A stretch of 64,000 nt of DNA, taken from positions 9,219,873 to 9,283,872 of the forward strand of contig NC_035171.2 in assembly GCF_001659605.2 (NCBI RefSeq). The letters run 5' to 3'. Origin of the DNA: Manihot esculenta. Lineage: Eukaryota > Streptophyta > Magnoliopsida > Malpighiales > Euphorbiaceae. The notes beneath the pieces were generated by a model, which ran no database searches, was not told the DNA's origin, and was given only the letters and a program-made list of their open reading frames with translations. The position numbers and the translations under genes are program-made. This document shows positions 46,830-58,659 of this stretch, one piece after another; within the stretch, counting starts at the first letter, position 1, and the number at the start of each line of letters is the position of its first letter.

Positions 46830-48080
46830 GCTATGTACAATAATTTAATAATCACTAGTTTGTTTACTTTCATTTCATTTTTTAGACTAGAATAATATAA
46901 ATATTTCATTTTATTTTAAATTTTAATAAAAAATAATAAAATTTAAAAATAAAATAAACTTACTTTTTATTTTTTTATAAAATTAAAAAAATAATTATAA
47001 CATGTGAAATAAAAAAATAAATATTAACTTAGTTTTGAAATATATTATTTTATATATTTTTTTAATTAAAAATTGAGATCGAAAGATTAGAATATAAGAC
47101 TTCTCAAATTTATTCAGATATACTTAGATCATCACCAGCGCTGTGTTAAATTTTATTTTGGCGTTGAAGATGGGTGTTGAAGATCGCCCTCCAATGCACA
47201 CTAAAATTCACGAGATTCACGAGATTTTAGTGCTGAAGTGTAAGCCAAATATTTTTTTTTAATTTATAATATAATTTAAAATTTATATATTTTTTTTATT
47301 TTTTTAATTTATAATATAATTTAAAATTTATATATATTTTCAATTAAATTTATTTTCTTTTTCGCTCTTATAATTTATTATATTTTTAATTTATTTTATA
47401 TTTTTATAATTATTAAAATTTAATTTAAATTAATATATTCACAATTATAAATAATATTTATAATAAATTAATTTATTTATAATATATTATATAGAATAAT
47501 ATAAATAAATTAATTTATTTATAATAAATTAATTAATATATTTTTATAATTAATATATTTTTATTTATTTATTTATAAAATAATTAAATATTTAAATATT
47601 GGATGAAAATATAAAATATATAAATATTTAGAGTGAATATATAAAATTATATGAATTTTTTGAGTGACATATATAAATAAATTTAAAGTAAAATAAATAA
47701 TATAATATTAAAGAAAGAGAAAAATATAAATAGAATTTTTTTTTGTATTAAAAATGGTGTAGAAGATTGGAGATAATATTGCACTAATTTGGTACAAAAT
47801 ATTAAAATAGTGTAAAAAAATGGTGTATAGAATTAAAAATGGCCTTACAATTAAACTAAATATGTGAGTGTATTATTTTATATATTTTAAATATATTATT
47901 AAAATTTTTACACATAAATTTATTAATATATTTTATTTTTAAATTAAAATTAAATAATAAAAAATACCTTTTATAATAAATTATTTTTTTCGGATAAACA
48001 TAACCTTATTTATTTATATTTTAAGTTTATAATAAGACAATGCTGAGCAAAAATAGCCAAAACGCATATAGCTTTTTAAG
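46830..48080. other. AT-rich spacer between the two upstream copies
   Basis: No gene. The block 47135-47250 is less AT-rich and contains CGAGATTCACGAGATT. The rest is A/T runs. Confidence 0.5.
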
Positions 48081-48086
48081 TTTTAT

Positions 48087-48180
48087 AGTAAACGAATGGC
48101 TTTATTATACAGTATTAGATATAGAGAAGGAAGGCAAGTGACGGTCTCCATCAAAAGAAAGGAAAACACGGATGCTCTCT
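48087..48180. repeat. NRAMP-B upstream segment, second copy
   Basis: Same orientation as the copy at 46713-46805, sharing AGTAAACGAATGGCTTTATT and GACGGTCTCCATCAAAAG. Direct repeats around AT-rich DNA could reflect a local duplication or an insertion. Confidence 0.85.
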
Positions 48181-48189
48181 GCCTTACAA

Positions 48190-49750
48190 TATTCCATTTT
48201 ATTCTTTTATTTCTCCATCGTACCTTCCATTTATATATACATATTTCTATTTATAAAATTTACTAAATGATGTGATTAGTTAACATGGAAACAAAAGAAT
48301 ATGAATTGATTAGTGTCTTAAATAGTTATTTTAATATTCGAGTTAATAAATTAAAAAATTAAAAAATATAAATAATTATTTAAAATTTTAAGAATAATTA
48401 TGTAAAAATTATATATATTTATTTTTATGATCGTTAATTTTTCTACTGTAAAAATATAGAGTTAATTATAGTATTTTTTAAAAATTCAGTAATAATATTT
48501 TCGACTAATTGATAATAGATTTTCGCCAGCTAATCGATTGGGAGTCCTGTGATTACAGATATAACAAAAATTTGCTGGATAAATCGAGTTGATGATAATT
48601 TTATATGAAAATTCAATCTCTTTAAAAAAAGATGAGTTTTGATGACGAAAAAGAAGTGTAACGGTGTTCGGAGAATCGCATATCGATTTATCATATGTTT
48701 GCCACCTGATCTAGTTTACGATCACAGTTCATATTATTATCCAATATCACAAAATTAAACTTATTATTTTATTTTATCATTTATTTCTATAGATTTTCCA
48801 CTTTAATCTCATTTTCAACTTTTTTGTAATTTGAAGAAATTAGATTTTTAATTAAAAATTTTTTTGTTATGGAATTAATTTTATAATTGAGTTTTTTTAT
48901 ATCTTATAGTGAATTTGAATTAAAATTTTATAATATATTTAGAAATATATGTTTTCAATAAAATTTAAAGTATTTTTTACCAAAAAATTATGAACATTTT
49001 AAATATTAAGGATGTTGCCTTTTTTTATTATTATATTAAGTTAGTTGGTTTAGTTATTTGACTCTTATGATTTTTCTTGTTAATTTTTTTTTTTATTTTT
49101 ACATCAAACAAGTGGTTATAAAAAAACAATCATTATTCCACCATTTGAAATCATTCAATTTAATTAAATTTTTACCTGCAAAATTCTTCTTTAAAATAAA
49201 AAAATATTATAACTTTTTAATTTAAAAATTTTTTATTTATGAATAATTTTACAATAATTTATTTAAATTATTTTCTTATAAAATTATTCATGCTAAACGA
49301 TGGATATAGTTTTATGTGTGTAATTTATATGAAATTAATAAAGTTATTAAATATAAGCATATATATTATCATATTATTTGAAAAGAAAAACTGATTAATA
49401 ATAATATTTTTTTGAAATTCACTAGCTTGTATTTCATATATATTAGTATGCCTTTAGGATTGTATATACAAGTTAAATATTGATATTGATTATAATGAGA
49501 TCTACAATGAATTATTATAATAAAATCATTTTACTTATGATTATTTTTTTAATAAATTGTTTTTCTTTTATCAAAAGATCAATTTATTTAAAAAAATAAA
49601 TAAAAATAAAACCTTATAATATGATTTCCAAAGCCTAGCAGAGACTACAAGAGAGGCTCAAAAGATAACAAGAAATCCAAGGTCCAACACATTTCAAAAC
49701 GGTCGTAGAGTCTTCAAACTAAAGTTACTACATCGAAAAAAACTAAATGG
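48190..49750. other. AT-rich intergenic DNA
   Basis: No supported gene or RNA. Mostly A/T runs. Confidence 0.5.
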
Positions 49751-49756
49751 GAATAA

Positions 49757-50560
49757 TGATGCGAGCATGATAATGACACGATTTTTCAACAATAAATTTT
49801 TCATTGAAGTCTTCACATATTTTAAGGATTCAATACGAAAAATTCTGAATCACGAGAAATCAAGGAAATTTCGAGTCATTTATTCTGAATATTCTGTTTG
49901 AAAGACAATAAAAAGAAATAGTTTTATTTTTCTTAAAAATTTTTGGGCCCAATTCTAGTTATCATTTATTTACTTTTAAAAACTCATATATGAGACATTT
50001 TAGTGTATTTTGATATTTTTTATAATCTTATATGGATTAAGAGTTAAATTAATAGAATTCGATGTAGTTTTTCTCGGTCAAATAGGATTATCTTATGTTT
50101 TCCTATTTCAATTAAAATTTATCTTATTTTTTAATTTCAGTTAAAATTTATTTTATTTTTCTATTCTAATTAAAATTAGAAAATATTTGGCTATGAATAT
50201 TCTTTATTTTGTATGTAGGAGAGAAGTTAACAAGTTATAAAATTGATATTTTTTTTCTCCATATTGAGAATTTTTATTCTCGATTGCAAAGATGGGTAAT
50301 TTTTTGTGCCTCCATATTTAGCAATTTATCAAGATTCAACCATGTGGTGTTCTAATATGGATTTCCTCACTTTATGTTTAGTTAATTTATTAAAAATTTC
50401 TTGTGACGTTTTCTAACTAGAATTGCTTGATTATCTATGTTACTAATTACATTGGTTGGATAGGGTGTAGTAAAATAACATTCTGTAAGATATCTTTACA
50501 TCATTCTTTATCAAGTTGTGTGACAGAGTTTTTTATCACGAGTTAATTCTGAGTTCCACA
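49757..50560 (+). repeat. Left LTR of the outer element
   Basis: About 804 bp, TG...CA. Ends are set by comparison with the block at 55778-56112. Confidence 0.65.
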
Positions 50561-50580
50561 TTAGTTTGGTATCAGAGTTC

Positions 50581-50751
50581 TATTAGTGAGACTTCCTTAA
50601 CGTGATATTAGGAGTAGTTAACAACCACACTTATCACAATCTAAATTTATACTTTAGATTGACTCTTATATTATTTGTACATATATTATAAATATACTGT
50701 AATCTCTGTTAACCCATATATACAAAAACACAGTTTATCCTAGCTTCTTTA
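50581..50751 (+). repeat. Left LTR of the nested Copia
   Basis: 171 bp, ending just before the primer site. It shares GTAATCTCTGTTAACCCATA with the right LTR. Confidence 0.85.
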
Positions 50752-50822
50752 TGGTATCAGAGCTCAGCCCAAACTAATACGTTTATCTTTTCCTTCTTTT
50801 CCGCGATCATCAAATTGATCCA

Positions 50823-53800
50823 ATGACAACTGAAACTAAATCTGACTCATCCTCACCAAGAACTCCCGCCGTCCTTAACACTGGACATACATCAATCATT
50901 CTTCAAAATAATCAAATCATCACATTCAACCCTTCATCACAGCTTCCTATCAAGCTGTCCGACAGTACAAACTTCCCAACATGGGAAGCTCAGATTTTTA
51001 CTCTTTTATGTGGTTATGATTTACTTCATTTTGTTGATGGTTCTGCTGAACCTCCTACTCAGATGATCAAGCAAGCTAACCTGGACATCTTGAACCCATA
51101 GTACAAATTATGGTCTCATCTAGACAATTTGATCCGCAATGCTCTCATGGCGTCTGTCGAGCACATAATTGCTCATTCCATTGCTAATGCTCACACTTCA
51201 AAACAAGTTTGGGATCACCTCCATATCATTTATGCTAATAAATCACAAACAAGGATTTTTACTTTTCGCGATTTGCTTGCCAAAATGCAGAAAGACACGA
51301 AAACTGTTGAGGAATATCTGAGAGATATTCGTAACTTGGCAAATGAATTAGCAGCTGCAGGCTCTCCAATTGACAGCACTGAGTTAATTTTGAAAATTCT
51401 TAGTGGGCTTGGTTTAGATTATAAGGAGATCAGTGTGGCTATTCGTGCAAGGGACACTCCAATCAGTTTTGAAGAGCTTCATGATAAACTAACATATCAT
51501 GAACTCTTTCTCAAACATGAAAATGCCAAGAAGCCTCAGCCTACAATTATAATGCAAGTTGCTCAATCAACTGCTATGTCGCAAACTAATCAACGACCAT
51601 AACGGCGATGGAACAATCAGAATCACCAGAGATCATTTCAGCATCGCTACTCACACTATAATCATCAACGACCATTTTTCCCACAATGGCGTTCCTCACA
51701 GCCTCTCACATGGCAGCAATCTTCATACTCTGCTGTTCAATGCTAACTCTGTGGCAAGATCAGTTATATTGCCAGTGTTTGTCGATCCAAGTCTCATAGT
51801 CATATTGATGCCAAAGCCATGTATGCTGCTCGCAATGAACCAAATCCATGGGTTGTTGACAGTGGTTCCACTCATCATGTTACTGATGATTCAATGAATC
51901 TGATGCCACCACATGCTTATTTTGATCCTGAAGGTATTACAATGGGCAATGGTACTAGTATACCGATTACTCATACAAGTTCTATTTCTCTACCCTCTTC
52001 ATCCAAAGATTTTCGTTTACAGAATGTTTTGTGTGCACCTCAAATTAAAAAAAAACTTGATATATGTGTCTCAATTCTGTAAACAGAATAACACCTCCAT
52101 TGAATTCTTTCCTTTTAATTTTTATGTGAAGGCACTGAGCACAGGGGCGCCTCTTCTACGCGGAGTGAACAAGGATTATTTGTATGTTTGGCCGATTTCA
52201 CAATCCAACACAACTTGCTCTTTTCCTTCCACAAATATTGTTGTGTCTGCTCCAAGTTTAAGTCTATGGCATCGTCGATTAGGTCACCCCAATCTAAGAA
52301 CTTTAAAAAGTATTCTAAATTCTCTTTCATTGCCTTATTCTCATTCCACTGAGTTTCATTATTGTAATTCTTGTTCATGCAATAAAAGTGTTCGTTTGCC
52401 TTTTCCCACCATGTCTCTCAAAATTCATATATCATTGGAATTAATTTACACAGATATTTGGGGATCATCGCCTACCAAATCCATTGATAAAAACAAATAT
52501 TATGTCATATTTGTTGACCAATTTTCAAAATTTAAATGACTTTATCCCATAAAAAATAAAAGTGATGTTCTTCAAGTCTTTTCTACCTTTAAATCCACAG
52601 TGGAACAATTTTTCCAAACCACCATTAAGAGTGTTTATTCGGATGGTGGGGGTGAATTTCTTGCTATTAAACAATTTCTTAACTACCATGGAATTCAACA
52701 CTTCCTCTCCCCTCTTTATACCCCACAACGAGTGCACAAGCTGAGAGAAAACATCGTCATATCATTGAAACTGCTCGAACTCTTTTACATCAAGTCTCTC
52801 TGCCATACAATCTTTGGTCTTTCGCTTGTGTCAGTGCTGTCTATTTAATCAATAGATTACCTACAGGTACACTTTCTTATTCATCTCCTTATCAGACTTT
52901 GTTTCAATCAGACCCTGCTCTCTCTAACCTTAGAACTTTCTGTTGTCTCTGTTTTCCATGGCTGAAACCCTATACCAAACACAAATTTGAACCACGATCT
53001 CGCCCTTGTGTGTACTTAAGTTTTTCTGTTCAGTATCATAGTTATCAATGTTTTTATCCAACTTCTTCAAAGATTTATTTGTCTAGGGATGTCATGTTTA
53101 TTGAGCATGAATTTCCTTTTCAGACCATGTTCTAACACGCAAATTTTAATTCCTCTCTTCCAATTTGGCATAATCTTGATACACCATTACAACAACATGA
53201 TCAGTCTAGTTCATCCCATTCAGATGATTCAATCCCATCCCCTATTACTGTCTCCATTCCAAGACATGAGAATAAACCTTCAAGCAACGTGTTAGGGGAG
53301 GCTTCTTCCGGTTCAGCAATGTCACAATCATCATTTACGTCTTTTTCTTCTCCTTCCACCTTAAATCAAACAGAACTTCCTCTTTCATCCACTCTTGCTT
53401 CACCTCAATTAGATGTCCAGCCTGTTAATACCTCTACTAAAATTTCACCTTAATAAGATATACAACCTGTTCGTTGGGTGATCACTAGATCTCAGAATAA
53501 TATTTTCAAACCAAAGAAGATCTTTGATTACCTAGCAATAGTAGACAAATCCAGCTTACCTATAACTGTTAAACAAGCTAGAAATGATGAGAAGTGGTGT
53601 GCAGCCATGGATGATGAATATAAAGCTTTGATTCGAAATAGAACATGGGATTTGGTTCCTCCTAATGATTTACATAATATTGTTGACTGTAAATGGCTTT
53701 TTAGGATTAAATACAAAGCAAATGGAGACATTGATAGATATAAAGCTCGCCTTATTGCGAAAGGTTTCACATAGAGACCAATAATTTAGTATCATTCTAC

Positions 53801-55087
53801 CTTTAGCCCGGTAGTTAAACCAGCTACAATCTGGCTTGTGCTTACAATTGCAGCATATAATCATTAGCAGCTACATCAATTAGATGTGAACAATGCCTTA
53901 CAAGGTAAATTGGATGATGAGATTTATATGAGACAACCTAAGGGTTATATCAGTTCTGAATTCCCAACCTATGTCTGCAAACTTAACAAAGCTATCTATG
54001 GGTTGCGGTAAGCTCCCAAGGCTTGGTACATGGCACTGAAGACTTTTCTAACACAATATGGCTTCCATGAATCTAAATCTGATAGTTCACTCTTTGTGCT
54101 TCGCAAGGCTGATATTATACTTTATGTTTTGGTTTATTTTGATGATATAATCATCACAGGTAATGATCAGATTGCTCTTACTAATGTGGTTGCTACCTTA
54201 TCCAAACATTTTTCTCTTAAAGATCTTGGGTTACTTCACTATTTTCTTAGAGTCAAAGTATCCATAATGCTTGAAGGACTCATGTTATCACAATCAAATC
54301 CTCTTAAGAAGTATAATATGCATGACTGTCATGGTATTTCTACTCCTATGGCTTCTACTCTGCTCACACTGCAGGATGGTACAAGTTCCACAGATGTGAC
54401 TCAATATCGGGAAACAGTTAGCAAGCTTCAATATTTATTATTCACCAGGTCGAATATCAGTTTTGCAGTCAATAAGTTATCTCAATTTATGTATTCGCCT
54501 ACTATATCAAATTGGCAAGTGGTGAAAAGATTACTTCGGTATTTGAAACACACAATGCATTATGGGTTGCTGCTTAGTCAACATAAATCATCTCAATTTT
54601 ATGTGTACTCAGATGCAGATTGGGCTGGGGATCCAGGTGACCGAACATCCACATCAGGTTACATAACTTTTCTGGGCTCTGCTCCGATCAGTTAGTCTTC
54701 AAAGAAACAGAGGACAGTAGCACATTCTTCAACAGAAGCAGAGTATCGAGCTGTTGCAGGTGCCATGGTTGAGATTAATTGGTTGACAAATCTAATTCAT
54801 GAACTCATAGGTGGTAACAATTCAGTCTCTACTCCTGTAGTTTATTGTGATAATGTGGGAGCAACATATGTTTGTTAAAATCCGGTACTACATAGTAGAA
54901 TGAAACATATTGCTATTGATTTTCACTTTGTGAGGGAACAAGTCAATAGGAAGAAACTTCATGTTCAGCATATTCATTCAGCGGATCAATTAGCAGACTC
55001 CCTTATTAAAGCACAATCTAAACAGTTGTTCTTGTTGCATCGAATTAAGTTAGGTGTCGTTGAACTACCACCTAACTTGCCGGGGCA
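50823..55087 (+). pseudogene. Copia gag-pol remnant, many stops and shifts
   Basis: The frame starts MTTETKSDSSSPRT. A UBN2-type gag reads LPIKLSDSTNFPTWEAQIF, a stop (51099), then TRIFTFRDLLAKMQ and VEEYLRDIRNLANEL. Protease follows with an intact WVVDSGSTHHVT. Integrase has LWHRRLGHPNLRTL, CNSCSCNKS and DIWGSSP, then YSDGGGEF out of frame. Several breaks separate the RT pieces (FDDIIITGND at 54030-54695) and RNase H (SDADWAGD, STEAEYRA). At least five stops or frameshifts make it dead. Confidence 0.9.
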
Positions 55088-55242
55088 TATTAGTGAAACT
55101 ACCTTAACGTGATATTAGGAGTATTTAACAACTACACTTATCACAATCTAAATTTGTATTTTAGATTGACTCTTATCTTATCTGTACACGTAATCTCTGT
55201 TAACCCATATATACAAAAACACAGTTTATCTTAGCTTTTTTA
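55088..55242 (+). repeat. Right LTR of the nested Copia
   Basis: 155 bp. It follows a weak purine tract (GCCGGGGCA) after the RNase H tail. Confidence 0.85.
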
Positions 55243-55777
55243 AGTTCCACATCAGTTTGGTATCAGAATTTGATAGTAGATAAATTCCTATATTTATCTA
55301 TGTTTACTTATTTTATTTATTTACTTTCAGTTTTATTATTTTTATTTTAGCTATTTGATTCATTGTTTATTTGTTTCAATTTTTATTTCATTTGTTTAAA
55401 AAAAGTAAAAAATTTTCTATTTCAGTTGTGTGATATTTAAAAAAGTAAAGTGAAGAGATGTTAAAATTCAGTGTTTCGTTCGAGAAATTTCAGGTTGAAT
55501 TCAATGGTTTTATGAAAATCTTAGAGAAAGTCATATATGAATAGAGTGTAAGAGTTGCCAATTGTGATATTATTCAATTTGAACAAGAGTGAGAAATTGA
55601 ATTTGAATCGAGTTGTGGAAATTGTTTTATTCAAGAAATCGAAGAAGTTGAGATTCTAATTGCATTTAACATTCTTGCACAAGACAATTTGTATGGAGAC
55701 AATACCATATATGTCGATTCTTTTATTGTCATTATGGTTGAAGATTCAAGGACGAATCTTTTCTAGGAATGAAAGAA
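55243..55777 (+). other. Internal remainder of the outer LTR element
   Basis: It starts with a second copy of the primer-site segment (AGTTCCACATCAGTTTGGTA), then AT-rich leader-like sequence, and ends with GGACGAATCTTTTCTAGGAA before the right LTR. No domain was recognised. Confidence 0.55.
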
Positions 55778-56112
55778 TGATGCGAGCATTGGAATGACAC
55801 AATTTTTCAACAATAAATTGTGCATTGAAGTCTTCACATTCTTTAAGTATTCAATACGGAAAGTTTTCAATCAAGGAAAATTCGAGTCATTCATTCTAAA
55901 TACTACGTTTGAAAGACAAGAAAAATAAGTTGTCTTAATTAACACTTAATTAACTTATCAAGAATTTATTGTGGCGTTTTCTTATTAGAATTATTTGATT
56001 ATCTATATTACTAATCACATTGATTGATTAGAGGTATAATAAGCAATCAGCATCATTTTTTATTAAGTTGTGTGATGAAATTTTTAATAATAGGTTAATT
56101 TTGGATTTCGCA
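55778..56112 (+). repeat. Right LTR of the outer element
   Basis: About 335 bp; shares its start and end with the left LTR but lacks a middle section. Confidence 0.65.
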
Positions 56113-58450
56113 TTAGAAGAAGGATCTTCCTTGTGCATCAAACCAACACCACCCAAGGAGCACAAGTTCATAGCCACTGACTCTGCTTACAAACTGTGGT
56201 AAGCCTTCCTTCTCATTCCATAACATATAGAATACTCTTTTTAGAAATTTCCCTTCAACAAGACTAAGAACAAAGAAATATACAAAAAAAATAAAAATAA
56301 TCCATTTAAATTCAATAAAAAAAAATTAAAATGTTCTCGATCTAAGCATTAAAAACAAAGCCAACTATCAAATTGAAATACCCAAAGGCCCTCTAAAAAA
56401 AAAGCACATATTTGGATCACAAAATAAAATAAAATTACATATCCATGTTACATGCGAGGAGGGTAATCCACAGTCAAAACAGAGGAAGAAGACCTACCAA
56501 AAGGGAAGGCCTTACGCCATGAAAGAAATCTCAAGTTAGAGAGTTATTATAAAATTTTTGGGACTTTAGTCTGGTGGATTGCCACATGGCAGTGAAGGAG
56601 AAACCTTTGTGTTGAGATGATACTGTAGCAGTAATGTGGGCCAGCTTATTGTCACTTCACTGTCGACGGGGCTCCGCCTTGATTCTGTAAAATGGATGGC
56701 TCGTATTAGCTTCTTAATTTCCATTTCAAATAATAAAAACAAACAACAGAATTGGCAGCCATAGTGGAGAATAAGTCTCCGCCTGAAAGCTGCAAAATCA
56801 CTCCGACCATTGAAAATGCAGTTGGGAATATTATCAATCAACCAAAACTTTTTAGAGAAACTTACTATTTTTGTCTTTTTTAACATTTAAATATTTAATT
56901 TCTTTCTTTATTTAATCAGTTAATAATATATAAAATAAGTAATATTTAATCATTTATCTTAAATATTACTTATTTTAAATTCCACACTTGAATTAATAAA
57001 ATTTAAAATTGAATTAAAATATTATTCGTTCTGAAATTGTTCAATGAATATTACTTTTATATTCTATAATTAATAAATTTTTGCATATTAGTGTATTATT
57101 TTTGAAAAACTAATATTATATTATGTACTATTCAATAAAAAAAATTATATCTGAAAATATGATTTTACAATGAGTTCTGTAAAACTGGAATAATTTTAGA
57201 TCTAGAGGACTGTATTTCTCATTTTATCTGTTTTCTTTTGTCCGCTAGCGACGTGTAACAGAATGTATGTCATTGGGCCACCTGTCCCTGTCTCGTTGAT
57301 ATGAACGTACGAGAAAATCAGATCGATACCCCATGCGTAACGGCCTCTGATTCTTTCCGGGCGCGCATGCGGGTGGTCCACTGTGACGGATAGGTATAAT
57401 AAAGGTATTATTATTTTCCATACTTTTTAGGCTCATATTAAGGTATAATAAAATTAAAAATTTTATTAAAATTTAATAAAAACATTATGAAATTACTAAA
57501 TGCCATGTAAAAGCTTTATTGAGAAAAAGAAAGAGTGATCATACCCTACAATATGAACAGAACACTAAGGTCACAGCCTAGAGATTCCACCAATAATTTC
57601 AGTTATGCATTGCCAAACTGTTGGGCATGCCTTCTAGCACCAAAACTTCTCGTTTTGGCAATGCCAGCTCAAATCCAAGATCATAATGTGATAGCTAGGG
57701 AGACAAATTACCTTATCCAAGATTTGTACAACAAAATTCGACTCCGTCTATTTTTTTAAAAAATATTTTTTATGGTCAGTGTATTTAAAAAATTTAATTA
57801 AAAAATATATTTTTAATAAAAAAATTTAAATTATTTTTAAAAATTACTTAAAAAAATCATTTTTCACGTTTTATATATCTTATTAAGACTTTTAAGTATA
57901 AATTTATTAATATATTTTATTTTTTAATTAAAATCAAATAATAAAAAATAAACTATCTCATTAAAAAACATTTTTTATAAAAAAAATTTCAACATAAAAT
58001 ATTTTTTATAAAAAAAATTTTTAAAGTATAGATTATTTTTCACAAATAATCGGAACCTTAATAGTAATATATATTTTTTGTATTAATCATAAAATTTTTT
58101 CATAATATATGGATGAGATTAATCTACACTGAGATTAATGGTTTTAGTCAGCTAAAATAAATCATTTTAACTATAGATATTCCAAAATTTGAATCCCTGA
58201 TTTTAAGGGCAAAGTAATTTATCTCTGTTGTTTTCGAAAAAGAGTTTTTCTCTTGCCTCAGTTGAATTTCTTGTGCCTTTATCCCTCGTGGCCTTTCAAT
58301 TTCAACGACTTCCCCTGTTCGTGAAGAAGTGGATTAGCTTTTTTTTTTTTTTGTTTTTTTTAAGCAAAATATGAATTAAAAATTAATCTATCTAAAAAAT
58401 AATAGACTCACAGCATCATTCAGTAGCAAGAACTTCATGTTGGTAAGTGA
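56113..58450. other. Intergenic, no gene recognised
   Basis: A short open piece at 56145-56203 reads KPTPPKEHKFIATDSAYKLW before a stop. It looks protein-like but could not be assigned. The minus-strand ORF at 56566-56886 (106 codons) and the ORFs at 57245-57436 and 57535-57759 show no motif. AT-rich runs fill the rest. Confidence 0.4.
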
Positions 58451-58479
58451 TTGCTCTCAAATTTCAAATGGGACTACCT

Positions 58480-58650
58480 CATATGGAACGTGGCTAACAA
58501 AGCAGAAAAAATTAGTTCGAGTAAATTCAAAACAATGGAAGCCTGGTTTGAGCCATTGAGGGCATCCACAACAGCTTTATTGTCGCATTCCACAATAAGT
58601 TACCAGATTCCAATAATTTTAAAACCAACCAAAATTGTTTCCATTTGAGC
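58480..58650 (-). pseudogene. RNase H-like (RVT_3 type) fragment
   Basis: On the minus strand one frame reads, around one stop, LIVECDNKAVVDALNGSNQA followed by SIVLNLLELIFSALLATFHM. This resembles the RNase H-like domain found in plant LINE-derived and related proteins (Val-Glu-Cys/Ser-Asp with a downstream Ala-Leu-Asn). Only about 55 residues are visible, with a stop inside. Confidence 0.55.
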
Positions 58651-58659
58651 ATTGTTGAT

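Larger units (their letters stand above)
50581..55242 (+). mobile_element. Decayed full-length Copia nested in the outer LTR element
   Basis: LTRs lie at 50581-50751 (171 bp) and 55088-55242 (155 bp, with a net 16-bp deletion). A perfect 5-bp target duplication, AGTTC, is at 50576-50580 and 55243-55247. The primer site TGGTATCAGAGCTC begins at 50752. The LTRs start TATTAGTG, probably a mutated TGTTAGTG. The element carries gag, protease, integrase, RT and RNase H remnants in order. It is a different family from the intron-3 element, judging by LTR and gag. Confidence 0.92.
49757..56112 (+). mobile_element. Old LTR element without coding sequence, host of the nested Copia
   Basis: Related terminal blocks lie at 49757-50560 and 55778-56112. 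Both begin TGATGCGAGCAT and share TTTTTCAACAATAAAT, GAAGTCTTCACAT and TGATTATCTAT, ending GAGTTCCACA / GGATTTCGCA. The right block is about 470 bp shorter through internal deletion. TTTGGTATCAGAG after the left block is a primer-binding site. Before the right block is GGACGAATCTTTTCTAGG, the kind of end seen in plant Ty3/gypsy elements. Apart from the nested Copia, only about 0.55 kb of internal sequence remains and no coding domain is visible, so it is a LARD/TRIM-like or internally deleted element. No clear target duplication was found. Confidence 0.7.

Noticed and set aside
50603..50751. Nested Copia LTR starting at TGATATTAGG
   Set aside because: Homology with the right LTR extends 22 bp further left to TATTAGTGA, and only those limits give the exact AGTTC target duplication.
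56566..56886. 106-codon minus-strand ORF
   Set aside because: No recognisable motif, no splice context and no neighbouring coding sequence; likely chance.
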